NCBI GenBank assembly: GCA_035695715.1
Contig: DASRRM010000102.1
Span: forward strand, 1 to 46,732
DNA: 46,732 nt
From: RYN-428 sp035695715
GTDB taxonomy: Bacteria > Planctomycetota > Phycisphaerae > Tepidisphaerales > Tepidisphaeraceae
Direction of reading: 5' to 3'
Below, piece by piece: positions 1 to 8,399 of the stretch. Position 1 is the stretch's first letter; each line of letters starts with the position of its first letter. The position numbers and the translations under genes were made by a program. Below the pieces are notes generated by a model. It had not been told where the DNA came from and did not search any database. It was given only the letters and a program-made list of their open reading frames with translations.

Positions 1-47
1 CTCCCGCCCGATACAATCCCCATAGCGGCGATCGGTTCAGTTCAATG

Positions 48-120
48 GGACTTTATGCGGAGTGCGACCAAGTCGCCTACCAGAGCCGCGCTTCTCCCCC
101 GCGCACTCCACATAAAGTCC
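48..120. repeat. Inverted repeat, 19-bp arms
   Basis: The arms at 48-66 and 102-120 are reverse complements over 19 bp with one mismatch, around a 35-bp spacer. There is no T-run, so it is not an ordinary terminator. I found no second copy in the window. The rest of 1-258 holds no gene that I can support. Confidence 0.8.
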
Positions 121-258
121 TCTACATTTCGGGACATGGGCTATGGTGCGCACCAAAATGGGGCGCCAAATGATGCGCAATGATGCGCGGGAGGCCCAGT
201 GCCCTTTCCGGCGGATCCATTTTGGAATTGCCCGGCGAACGCAGGCGGGTGGCCAGGG

Positions 259-1503
259 TCAGTAGTTCAGATAGAACTGAATCCCCCCGCCATAGTTGAT
301 GAAGCCCGGCCCAAAGTCTCCTTCATACCCCACGCGCACGCCGGCGCCGGAGCCGAACCGCACCCCCACCCCGGCGGTTGGCGACCAGTATTCGCCGACG
401 GCGGCGCGCTGGAGGAATTCGGTGTAGGTGATGCCGCCGTCGATGTAGAGATCATTGCCGAGGAAGCGTGTTATCTTGATCCCGTTCTTCACGACTTCCT
501 GATCGAGGTTGGTGTCGAACTTGTAGTCGCCGATCGTGATGGGAAAGCCGTGGAGATAATTGAACTGGTCGGCAAGGGTGAAGATAAAGCCGGCGTATTG
601 GAGGGACAGGGAGCTGGTCAACCCGCCGCCGGCGAACAAGCCGCCCGATGCCAGGTCGACCGAACCCGCCCCGCCGGCCATGGCGGTTGGGGTCAGCATC
701 CAGCTTATGTTCGCCTGGCCTGTCGGCGGAACGATGACGATGGGAAGCGATACCTCCTCGCCGATGTCGTAAACCGCGGCCCCGGCGATAAAGCGGTATT
801 CGAATGGCGTGCTGAAAACCAGCCCAGCCCGCTCGCCGAACTTGAACCCAAAGCTGAAGTCGCCGCCGGCGTAATATCCCGACCCGACGTCGGTGCGGGA
901 ATACCCGCCGTTGAAATCCAGGCGCACGTTGGGGGTGGCGACCAGGTCGAGCGGATTGGCCGAACCCTGGCCCGGCGGGACAGGGGTGGGTTGCAGTCCA
1001 AAATCGCGGAAGGCCGCGTTGGAAAACAATGCGGTTGCGGCCAGGGGATTGCCGTCGGTTACGCCGAGTGTCGTGGTTTCGTTGATCGAGCGGATGAAGT
1101 TGCCGTAGATGTCTGCGCCGTTTTTCTTGGCGTAGTTTTCGATCTGCTTTTCCAGATCGGCGCTGCTGGTGCCGGTAAAGGTCTTGGTGAAGCCGATCGA
1201 CGGAATGGTAACCGTCGCCGAGGTGCCGGCGGCGTTTTTGCTGACGAGGATCGCGTTATTCGCGGTGCCATACCGCAAACTGGCGGTGGTGTCTTGATTG
1301 GCGAGCGAGGAGAATTGGGACTTGTCCTTGATCAGGTCATTGAGCAGGTTCGGAAGATTGCTTCCGCCGGCGGAAACCGTTTGCGGCGTTGGGCCGGTCG
1401 ATTGGGCGGTGATGAGGAACGGCTCGTCGGCGCGGGCGTTTGCAACGACGAGAAGGACAATTCCAAAAGCCGCCAGGCTCCGCGTGATATGCGCGATATG
1501 CAT
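259..1503 (-). CDS. Secreted, probable outer-membrane beta-barrel protein of unknown function
   Basis: The product is 414 aa if it starts at the ATG at 1503, which opens a typical signal peptide (MHIAHITRSL, a hydrophobic core, then ANARADE as the cleavage region). The longer reading frame back to 1626 adds a non-hydrophobic leader and is unlikely. After about 180 residues rich in Ser, Thr and Ala, the C-terminal half alternates polar and aromatic residues with Gly-rich turns (for example GGDFSFGFKFGERAG and GVGVRFGSGAGVRVGYEG). It ends in FYLNY, an aromatic terminus typical of outer-membrane barrels. I do not recognise a named family. The outer-membrane location is inferred from the signal peptide and strand pattern only. 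It stands alone, with the DUF72 gene upstream on the same strand. Confidence 0.6.
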   Translation of the reverse strand: MHIAHITRSLAAFGIVLLVVANARADEPFLITAQSTGPTPQTVSAGGSNLPNLLNDLIKDKSQFSSLANQDTTASLRYGTANNAILVSKNAAGTSATVTIPSIGFTKTFTGTSSADLEKQIENYAKKNGADIYGNFIRSINETTTLGVTDGNPLAATALFSNAAFRDFGLQPTPVPPGQGSANPLDLVATPNVRLDFNGGYSRTDVGSGYYAGGDFSFGFKFGERAGLVFSTPFEYRFIAGAAVYDIGEEVSLPIVIVPPTGQANISWMLTPTAMAGGAGSVDLASGGLFAGGGLTSSLSLQYAGFIFTLADQFNYLHGFPITIGDYKFDTNLDQEVVKNGIKITRFLGNDLYIDGGITYTEFLQRAAVGEYWSPTAGVGVRFGSGAGVRVGYEGDFGPGFINYGGGIQFYLNY

Positions 1504-1609
1504 GGATGAGTTTCTCCGTGGGCAAAGTGTACGAAATGAATGCCAGGCGCGAAACGGGGATTCTTGGCGAACTGTGTCGATAACGAGATGTGATCGCACG
1601 CCGGTAAAG

Positions 1610-2599
1610 TCAGCGCGTGCGACCAACCCCCGGCCAATGGAGGCGGACGCGCTCGTTGAGCAGTTTCTTTATCGTGGCCGGGGCAATTTGCGGCTGATTG
1701 GTCCGCCCTACACCCCGTGCGCCCTCGCCCATCCGGTCGGCAAGCGCCATTGCATCGAACGGCGCTTTGACCTTTACGTCATTATCGAAATAGACGAACA
1801 GGTCCCGGGTTTTCATCTTCGGCGGCTTCTTTGTGTTGCAGCGCTTTGCGTTTGACGGTTCACCTCCCTTTTGCCATGCCTGGAACTTCACTGCCCAGGA
1901 ATCCAGGGCTGATGCGCTGTAGCCGCTGGCGTAAAGTTCCTCATCGCCGTGCAGGCGGGCGTAGATAAAGTCGGCGGTGACGTCCTCGATGTAAGGCCAT
2001 TTCCCCGCGGTGTCGGCGAAAACCAAAGCGACATTGTGCCGGCGAAGCAGGTCGATGAAGTCGGCGCTTGCGAAACTCTCATGGCGAATTTCCAGGGCAT
2101 ATCGCAAAGGCCTCCTGGCGTCGGCGATGGTCAGCGCCCGGCCTTTCAGCCGATCGTCATGATGGGCCGCCAATTTCGCCGCGGCCTGGGTATCGCGTGG
2201 AAGCAGGCGGAAAAAGTTTTCCAGCCGCCCGGCGTCGAATGAAAAGTTCGGCGGCAATTGCCAGAGGATCGGGCCAAGCTTTTCCTTCAGCGCCAAGACT
2301 CCCGATGCGAAAAAGTTCGCCAGCGGGGCTTCGGCGTCCTTCAGCCGCCGCATGTGCGTGATAAACCGCGGGCCTTTCAGTGAAAAAAGAAAATCGTCCG
2401 GCGTGGCATCATGCCAGGCCTGATAGGTCGTTGGCCGCTGAAGTGAATAGAATGATCCGTTGATTTCAATGGAGTTTAGCCGCCGGCTTGCGTGTTCCAA
2501 CTCGCGTTTTTGCGAAAGGCCCCTGGGATAAAAGATTCCGCGCCATGGGGCGTAAGTCCAGCCGGAGATGCCGATACGCATTTGAGAGCCGCTTGCCAT
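1610..2599 (-). CDS. DUF72 (YecE-like) family protein
   Basis: The N-terminus MRIGISGWTYAPWRGIFYP, the segment EINGSFYSLQ, and the motifs FLFSLKGPRFITHMRRL and LWQLPPNF identify the DUF72 family, a TIM-barrel fold whose biochemical role is not settled. About 329 aa from the ATG at 2599; an ATG at 2581 (MRIGISG) is an equally good start and matches the usual family N-terminus. The C-terminal part keeps a family-typical YFDNDVKVKAP motif, written in many members as YFNND. The tail after it (about 40 residues) is poorly conserved. The frame also opens upstream to 2680, but that extension lacks family similarity. It has no obvious operon partner. Confidence 0.85.
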   Translation of the reverse strand: MASGSQMRIGISGWTYAPWRGIFYPRGLSQKRELEHASRRLNSIEINGSFYSLQRPTTYQAWHDATPDDFLFSLKGPRFITHMRRLKDAEAPLANFFASGVLALKEKLGPILWQLPPNFSFDAGRLENFFRLLPRDTQAAAKLAAHHDDRLKGRALTIADARRPLRYALEIRHESFASADFIDLLRRHNVALVFADTAGKWPYIEDVTADFIYARLHGDEELYASGYSASALDSWAVKFQAWQKGGEPSNAKRCNTKKPPKMKTRDLFVYFDNDVKVKAPFDAMALADRMGEGARGVGRTNQPQIAPATIKKLLNERVRLHWPGVGRTR

Positions 2600-2859
2600 G
2601 AACGTATTGTCTCTTGTAATGCAAACGAAGGGGACAACATAAATCCTTAATGGACGATCGTTCCGAACAATCCTGAGCACCCTTGCGGGCCTTTTGGCTC
2701 AAGGTGAACTCCCGCTGACCCGGCTGATCCCGTCATCCGTCATCCACAAATTCGTCCTCCCGTTCGCTGGCAGGCTGGCGACCTTCGTTCTATAATTCAC
2801 CATTCGACCGTTGGCCGACGCACGCCTTTGGCCGATTATTGATTCAGAAGGATTCCGTC

Positions 2860-3432
2860 ATGCTTGATCCCCTTGCCCTGCCGAATAACGTTCTAACGAC
2901 GCAATTGAAAAAGGTCGTCAATTGGGCTCGTCGCAGTTCGATCTGGCCCATGCCGTTTGCCACCGCGTGCTGCGGCATCGAGTTGATGGCAACCGCATCG
3001 TCGCGCTTTGATCTGGCCCGGTTCGGTGCCGAGGCCATGCGCTTCAGTCCCCGCCAGGCCGATCTGATGATTGTTGCCGGCCGGGTGACGACGAAGATGA
3101 TGCCGGTGCTTCAGCACATTTATCAGCAGATGACCGAGCCGAAGTGGGTCATTAGCATGGGGGCCTGCGCCAGCACGGGCGGCGTTTTTGACACGTATTC
3201 GACGATCCAGGGGATCGATCAGTTCATGCCCGTCGATGTGTATGTTCCGGGCTGTCCGCCCCGGCCCGAGACGCTGATCGAAGGGATTATGGCAATACAG
3301 CGGATTATAGATGAGGAAGGTTTGCCGCCGAGCGGGCAGCGCCGGCCATTGCAAGTGGCAATTGAGCCGAGCTATCGCCCCGCCGGCCAGCCCGCGCGGG
3401 TGCCGATCACGGTGGGCGGGCAATTGGTCTGA
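2860..3432 (+). CDS. nuoB: NADH-quinone oxidoreductase subunit B
   Basis: NuoB is the peripheral-arm subunit of respiratory complex I that carries the last iron-sulfur cluster (N2) before quinone. The 190-aa product has the expected ligands: the CC pair in ATACCGIE (Cys37-Cys38), the Cys in GACAS, and the Cys in GCPPRPE. The length is normal for the family. The ATG at 2860 is preceded by AGAAGGA at a good distance, and is preferred over an in-frame TTG at 2839. In most bacteria nuoB sits between nuoA and nuoC/D. Here neither neighbour is a nuo gene, since DUF72 lies upstream in the opposite direction and tRNA-Val follows. It is therefore an isolated copy, either because nuo genes are scattered in this genome or because it is a second nuoB. 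Confidence 0.93.
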   Translation: MLDPLALPNNVLTTQLKKVVNWARRSSIWPMPFATACCGIELMATASSRFDLARFGAEAMRFSPRQADLMIVAGRVTTKMMPVLQHIYQQMTEPKWVISMGACASTGGVFDTYSTIQGIDQFMPVDVYVPGCPPRPETLIEGIMAIQRIIDEEGLPPSGQRRPLQVAIEPSYRPAGQPARVPITVGGQLV

Positions 3433-3491
3433 TGGGGCAAGTCATATCCAGTCCCATACACATGTGTAGGTAGGACGATAGAATCAGAGGC

Positions 3492-3564
3492 GGGCGATTA
3501 ACTCAGCGGCTAGAGTACTTCGTTTACACCGAAGGAGTCGGGGGTTCGAATCCCTCATCGCCCA
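3492..3564 (+). tRNA. tRNA-Val (anticodon TAC)
   Basis: A 73-nt cloverleaf can be drawn by hand. The acceptor stem pairs GGGCGAT with ATCGCCC, and the D stem pairs ACTC with GAGT. The anticodon stem pairs CTTCG with CGAAG around the loop TTTACAC, giving anticodon TAC, which reads GUA (Val). The variable loop has five bases. The T arm is GGGGG-TTCGAAT-CCCTC with one G-U pair. The discriminator base is A and the CCA end is not encoded. Confidence 0.95.
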
Positions 3565-3945
3565 TTTACGCAGCATAATTATTTTTTCTGCCTCAGGTTA
3601 GCTCCTCCAATTGCTCCAAAAATCCCTCCCTTGTGGCCGGTTTGGCTGCTTAAGTCGCCGCACATCGCATCCGAAGATGAGAGACGAATGAGAATTGATC
3701 GGCCTCGAAACAAAATTCCAATTTTTCGGAATATCCACACGGCTCATCCGTAACTAACTGTGGGCTAGGCCTCCGTACGTAATTTGTGACCGCAACCATG
3801 GCATTCACCGTTGTTTTTTAGGACTGACAGCCGCCGACACAGTGGCGGGGGAATTTTTTCTGTTTCCGAAACTTCCGCGTGCGTGGCAATGCGCCACATG
3901 GCGTGTTTTTGCGCGCGTGGTTCTTGGGACACCAGGACAATATAA
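3565..3945. other. Gap without a recognised gene
   Basis: About 380 bp between tRNA-Val and the sulfotransferase gene. A T-rich stretch lies just after the tRNA (around 3580-3587), but I see no stem to make it a clear terminator. The short frames here have no recognisable content. The promoter of the next gene should lie here but was not located. Confidence 0.5.
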
Positions 3946-5514
3946 ATGTTGCCGAACCACCCGCTTGTGCCGGGGTCAATCGCTGCTCACACTCAAGGGT
4001 CCCAAGGACAGTTTGGACTCGCTCATCACATTCCTGCCAATCCCTCGCAACCACCAGCCGCTATTCAAGCCCAGCAAGCCGCCGCTGTGGGTGATGCCAA
4101 TCTTCGCCATGGCAATTTCCAGGTGGCGCTAAAATATTTCGCCGAAGCCGTCCGGCTTCAGCCGGGCGAAGGAACCTATCACCTGAAAATGGCCTGCGCC
4201 GCTTGGCGCGGGGATGAACTGGCGCTGGTTGAGCCGCATTTCCTGGCGGCGGTTTCATTGCGGCCGGCCGACCCGTCCATCCATGAGATGATGGCCTCCT
4301 GGTATGTGCAAATGGGGCAGATGGGCCAGGCGCTCAACCACAGCTCGTGCGCCATGAAGCTTCAGCCCGAGCAGATTTCCTATACCGTCACCCATGCCGA
4401 TGTGCTGTGTGTCGACGGTCAGGTGTCGGCGTCGTGGGATTTAATCCGGCCATTGGTTGCCGCGGGCCAGGGTGGGCCGTGGCTGGCGCGCGTGTATGCG
4501 AAGCTTGCGTCGCGCATTGGTCGCGAGGCCGACGCCGTGGCAACCATCGATCGCGAACTGGCCAAGCCGGATGTTTCCACAGTCGAGCAGGCGCGTCTTC
4601 ATTACGCCGCCGCCGGATTACTCGATGGCATGGGTCAGTTTGACCAGGCATTTGAGCATGCCCGCCAGGCCAACATCGCCGGCCGCCAGCCGTTTGACCC
4701 TGATGCCCATTCGCGTTTTGTCTCCGGCCAGATTGCGTTTTACACGCGCAGGCAGCTCAAATCACTTCCCCGCGCCACGCATGGCAACGCCCGCCCGCTG
4801 CTCATTGTCGGAATGACGCGCTCGGGAACTTCGCTCGTGGAGCAAATCCTGGCGAGCCATCCCGCGGTTTTTGGCGGCGGAGAACTTAGCTACCTTTCCG
4901 AGGCGGCGTTCGCCGCCGGAACTTCCGACTGGTCGCAGGGCGATCAATTCCCTGGCTGCTGGAATCACCTTTCGGTGAATCGCGCCAACCAACTGGCCGA
5001 GCGCTACCTCAGCCGAATCACCGCAATGAACAGCACGGCCACTTATTTGACCGACAAGATGCCGCAGAATTTTCTCTTTCTGGGAACGGCGGAGTTATTG
5101 CTTCCCGACTGCCGGGTGATTCATTGCATTCGCGATCCGCGCGATACTTGCCTGAGTTGCTATTTCACGGATTTTGCCTCCGGGAAGAACTTCAGCTTCG
5201 ATCCGGGCCATCTCGCCCGCTATTACCGGGATTACCTCCGGCTGATGGAACACTGGAAAAAGGTGTTGAAGCTGCCGATCCTCGACGTGCATTACGAAGA
5301 GGTGGTTTCCGATCAGGCATCGCAAACCCGCCGAATATTAGAGTTTTTGAATTTGCCGTGGGATGAAAAGTGCCAGCAATTTCACGAGAACAAGCGGCAT
5401 GTCGCCACCGCAAGCCGCGAGCAGGTTCGCCGGCCGGTTTATTCCACGTCGGTGGGGCGCTGGCGGCATTACGAAAAGCATATTCCGGAGTTGATGACGC
5501 TGGCGGGAAAGTGA
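3946..5514 (+). CDS. TPR repeat sulfotransferase
   Basis: A 522-aa two-part protein. Residues about 45-275 are tetratricopeptide helices (AANLRHGNFQVALKYFAEAV-like units). Residues about 283-520 are a sulfotransferase domain. The 5'-phosphosulfate loop is GMTRSGTSL (289-297), and the 3'-phosphate motif is RDPRDTCLS (396-404). Both bind the sulfate donor PAPS. DKMPQNF (370-376) is also typical of the family. It probably moves sulfate onto a glycan or protein acceptor, with the TPR part selecting the partner; the acceptor cannot be read from sequence. Such fusions are frequent in planctomycetes. No signal peptide is visible. The N-terminal 40 residues are low in similarity to anything I know, so the start at 3946 (AGGA about 8 bases upstream) is probable, not certain. 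Confidence 0.85.
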   Translation: MLPNHPLVPGSIAAHTQGSQGQFGLAHHIPANPSQPPAAIQAQQAAAVGDANLRHGNFQVALKYFAEAVRLQPGEGTYHLKMACAAWRGDELALVEPHFLAAVSLRPADPSIHEMMASWYVQMGQMGQALNHSSCAMKLQPEQISYTVTHADVLCVDGQVSASWDLIRPLVAAGQGGPWLARVYAKLASRIGREADAVATIDRELAKPDVSTVEQARLHYAAAGLLDGMGQFDQAFEHARQANIAGRQPFDPDAHSRFVSGQIAFYTRRQLKSLPRATHGNARPLLIVGMTRSGTSLVEQILASHPAVFGGGELSYLSEAAFAAGTSDWSQGDQFPGCWNHLSVNRANQLAERYLSRITAMNSTATYLTDKMPQNFLFLGTAELLLPDCRVIHCIRDPRDTCLSCYFTDFASGKNFSFDPGHLARYYRDYLRLMEHWKKVLKLPILDVHYEEVVSDQASQTRRILEFLNLPWDEKCQQFHENKRHVATASREQVRRPVYSTSVGRWRHYEKHIPELMTLAGK

Positions 5515-5566
5515 TCCGCCAGGCAACGGGAGCCGTGGGCCTTTCCTGCACATCGCGTATGGGCGA

Positions 5567-5893
5567 TTAAAAAATCGGCAACTCCGCCTGGATGATCTTG
5601 GGGCGCTCGGCGGGTTCGACAATCCGGGTTTTGTAGGTGGAAATGGCGCACCCGGGGGTATCGCGAAGCTCGCCGGTTTGCAGGTTAAAGGGCCAGGCGT
5701 GCCAGGGGCAGAAGATGAAGCCTTCCTCGATGTTTCCCTCCGACAGATTCCCGCCGGCGTGGGGGCAGGTGTTATCGGTGACGTAGATCTGTCCCTGATT
5801 CAGGAAAACCGCCAGTTGAAAGCCGCCGATTTCGACGTACTTTCCCTTGCCTTCCTCAAGTTCGCTCAATTCACAGAGTGATGTCCAGGGCAT
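5567..5893 (-). CDS. Rieske-type [2Fe-2S] ferredoxin (NirD-like)
   Basis: A 108-aa single-domain Rieske protein. The two ligand motifs are C43-P-H45 (NTCPHAGGNL) and C62-PW-H65 (IFCPWHAWPFN), which bind a [2Fe-2S] cluster through two Cys and two His. It lacks a signal peptide or membrane anchor, so it is a soluble cytoplasmic electron carrier. The small NirD-like form occurs both as the small subunit of nitrite reductase and as a free ferredoxin for oxygenases. No nirB or oxygenase gene is adjacent, so its partner is unknown. The convergent sulfotransferase gene ends 52 bp away. Confidence 0.9.
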   Translation of the reverse strand: MPWTSLCELSELEEGKGKYVEIGGFQLAVFLNQGQIYVTDNTCPHAGGNLSEGNIEEGFIFCPWHAWPFNLQTGELRDTPGCAISTYKTRIVEPAERPKIIQAELPIF

Positions 5894-6007
5894 GATAAGG
5901 TCGCAGTCGAGCGATCGGTTCAGGAGATCATACCGCCCAAATGCCTCGGGGTTGATTTCACGCCTGTGGACCCGCCCGGCTGTTGACGAGTACTCCTGCA
6001 GGAGAAA

Positions 6008-6082
6008 GAGCCGCGCACGGAGTAAGCGGAGGGTTATCGCCCGAACACCGCTTACTCCGGGAGTACCCTTCGTGCGCGGCTC
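6008..6082. repeat. Interrupted palindrome between Rieske and lipoprotein genes
   Basis: The left arm at 6008-6029 (GAGCCGCGCACG followed by GAGTAAGCGG) pairs with two blocks, 6048-6058 and 6071-6082, separated by a 12-bp insertion. A further short pair (GAGTACTCC near 5989, GGAGTACCC near 6060) extends it. It fills most of the 229-bp gap. No T-run follows. Confidence 0.75.
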
Positions 6083-6122
6083 CTTTTGCGCAAATGATTC
6101 GCTGACTCAGGCGGTAACCCAC

Positions 6123-6878
6123 TTACGCCCCAGCGGGCGACGTGGCTGGGGCGGCAGGAGCCGTCGCCGGGGCGGCGGGCTCAGTCGCCGGCGAAATTGG
6201 CTGCGTGGACGGCGCTGCGGCGGGGCCGGTGCCGGGCTGCTCAACCGTCAGTCGCGCGCTCAGCGACGCCGACATCTTGCTTACCAGCTTGCTGATCAAG
6301 TCCACCGTCTCGGTCACATCAACACGATGCATGGCTGGCGAGCGCTCAGATTGATCGAGCGGGTTGAGCGAAGCCGACAGACTATCCAGGTCCTTGGCAA
6401 CGTCGGCCTCCTCGAAGCTGTCGGTGTGCGACAAATCGGATAGTGCCGCGATCGCATTGCGCAGCGCATTGTCGATGGTCGGCTCGATCCGTAGTGCGGC
6501 CGCCCCGCTGGCGAGGTCGGCGCGGGCGGTTTGGATCACCGCCATGCGCAGTTTCAGCACGCGATCCTGGTTGGCGTCGCCCATCAACGGCAATATCTGA
6601 AGTAAGTCGGTGAAGATGCGCTGCATGATGCGCGAATGGTCCGCCGCGTCACGCCCGGGAAGCTCCTTCTCGTCGGCGGCAAGATTGTCCGATTCGCGGC
6701 CAAGCGCGCGAACGCGTTCGATGGCCGCGTTGGTCCCCCACCGATCGACCGGCCTGGTCGCCGGGGGCTGCGGAAGCACAGGCTTGGCTTTGGGACCGCA
6801 CCCGCTTAGAAGCATCGCTGCAAAGATGATCCCAATATACGTCCTTGTTTTGGGCCGACTCACGCGGACAACGGTCAT
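6123..6878 (-). CDS. Lipoprotein of unknown function, Ala/Pro-rich tail
   Basis: 251 aa from the ATG at 6878. An upstream GTG at 6911 is possible, but it would put extra residues before the signal sequence. The N-terminus has Arg and Lys, a hydrophobic stretch and the lipobox LLSGC, so it should be lipid-anchored at the Cys. The middle (about 35-205) is mostly helical and charged, with many Asp, Arg and Leu residues. The last 40 residues are a low-complexity run of PAT/APA units (TEPAAPATAPAAPATSPAGA). I recognise no domain. It lies 125 bp from the oxidoreductase gene on the same strand. Confidence 0.7.
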   Translation of the reverse strand: MTVVRVSRPKTRTYIGIIFAAMLLSGCGPKAKPVLPQPPATRPVDRWGTNAAIERVRALGRESDNLAADEKELPGRDAADHSRIMQRIFTDLLQILPLMGDANQDRVLKLRMAVIQTARADLASGAAALRIEPTIDNALRNAIAALSDLSHTDSFEEADVAKDLDSLSASLNPLDQSERSPAMHRVDVTETVDLISKLVSKMSASLSARLTVEQPGTGPAAAPSTQPISPATEPAAPATAPAAPATSPAGA

Positions 6879-7003
6879 GGCTTTTTCTCCCTGGTGTCGA
6901 TCGCAAGGCACGTCAAAACCCCTCGAACGGACGTCAATTATCAGGCAAATGGCGACCTTCGTCGCAAGCTTTTGCCAGCCCTTACGCTAGGCCGGCCGCC
7001 GCT

Positions 7004-8194
7004 TCACTTCATTTCCGCAACGCTTACCGGCCGCCGCTCGGCCGCGGCAATCGCCGCCGCCTCCAGCACCTGCTGGGTCTTGTATGCATCTTCAAAGTCC
7101 GGCAGCGGAACTACCGGCTCCTTCCCGCCGAGAATCGTCATGATATCCGCCACCTGGTTGATGAACCCATGCTCGTAACCGATGACATGTGCATCAGGCC
7201 ACCAGTTGGCGGCATAGGGATGATCGCCGCCGTGGGTCACCATGATCTTCGTCCATCCCTGCTGTTTGCGCGGGAGGGTGGCATCGTAGAATTCCAGCCA
7301 GTTCATGTCTTCGAAGTTGAAGCGGATGGCGCCTTTTTCGCCGTTGATTTCGATGCCGTTGCGGTTCTGGTTGCCGGTGGCCTGGCGTGCGGCTTCGAAG
7401 CTGGCCACCCCGCCGCCCGACATGCGCGCCAGGAAAAGGAAGGCATCGTCAACGTCGCTCTTTCCCATTTTTCCCTGGGCCGCTGCCGCGCCGGATGCGA
7501 TGCCGCCGCTGGATCCTTGGGCTGGAATTTCCCGTTCCTTGATAAAGGTTTCGGCCAGCGCGCCGACAACTTCGGTCACCTCTTCGCCGCTGATGAATCG
7601 CGCCATGTCGATGATGTGGGCGTTCAGGTCGCCGTGCGATCCAGACCCCGAGACGGCTTTTTGAAACCGCCAGATCAATGGCACATCCGGCCCGGCCCAG
7701 TCCTGGAGATACTCCGCGCGAATATGATAAATCCGCCCCAGCTTCCCCGCCCGGGCAAACTGATACGCCAGCGCCACTGCCGGCACCCGGCGATAGTTGT
7801 ACCAGACGAAGGTTTTGCTCTTTGACTTGCGCGCCGCATCGCGCATCTGCCGTGCCTCGGCCAGCGTTCCCGCCAGCGGCTTCTCGCAGGCGACGTTCTT
7901 CCCGGCTTCCAGCGCGGCGATCGACATCTCGGCGTGGGCGTTGTTCGGCGTGCCGATATCCACCAGGCCAATCTCCGGATTTTTGATCGCTTCCTTCCAA
8001 TCGGTGGAGGTATTCTTCCATCCCCAGCGCGCGGCGAATTCCTCAAGCTCGGCCTTGTTCCGGCCCACGATCGTGTGCATCACCGGCAGCACCGGCGGAT
8101 CAAAAAACTTGCCAACCTTCAGATATGCGTTGCTGTGAGTGCGGCCCATGAATTTGTGGCCGATCAGGCAGACATTCACGGTCTGCTTCGCCAT
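7004..8194 (-). CDS. Gfo/Idh/MocA family oxidoreductase
   Basis: 396 aa, starting at the ATG at 8194 with a strong AGGAGG just upstream. The N-terminal Rossmann segment begins VNVCLIGHKFMGRTHSNAY. The family signature EKPLAGTLAEAR holds the conserved Lys of the active site. GSHGDLNAHIIDMARFISGE corresponds to the catalytic D..H motif of the C-terminal domain. These enzymes oxidise or epimerise sugars or cyclitols using NAD(P). The exact substrate cannot be inferred. The length is usual for the family. Planctomycetes carry many paralogues, often in polysaccharide breakdown loci, but no glycosidase is adjacent here. Confidence 0.93.
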   Translation of the reverse strand: MAKQTVNVCLIGHKFMGRTHSNAYLKVGKFFDPPVLPVMHTIVGRNKAELEEFAARWGWKNTSTDWKEAIKNPEIGLVDIGTPNNAHAEMSIAALEAGKNVACEKPLAGTLAEARQMRDAARKSKSKTFVWYNYRRVPAVALAYQFARAGKLGRIYHIRAEYLQDWAGPDVPLIWRFQKAVSGSGSHGDLNAHIIDMARFISGEEVTEVVGALAETFIKEREIPAQGSSGGIASGAAAAQGKMGKSDVDDAFLFLARMSGGGVASFEAARQATGNQNRNGIEINGEKGAIRFNFEDMNWLEFYDATLPRKQQGWTKIMVTHGGDHPYAANWWPDAHVIGYEHGFINQVADIMTILGGKEPVVPLPDFEDAYKTQQVLEAAAIAAAERRPVSVAEMK

Positions 8195-8399
8195 GGACAA
8201 TCCTCCTTTATCACCAAGACGCCAAACTGCAAGCCAAAACGCCACGCATCTGCAAGCGGCGGCAAGTGTAACGGCGCAACAGGGTTTCGCAAGATCGGAA
8301 AGATGGCCGGGCCTCCGGAATCTGAGCTATGCAGCCGGAATGCATTACCCAGCTTTACCCAGATGGCATGAACGATTCAGGCATCGCTGGGACGTTACG

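Noticed and set aside
199..1509. Plus-strand frame of 436 aa at the left edge
   Set aside because: It is antisense to the signal-peptide protein, and its translation is low-complexity Gly/Ala/Arg without domains. High GC makes long antisense frames common here.
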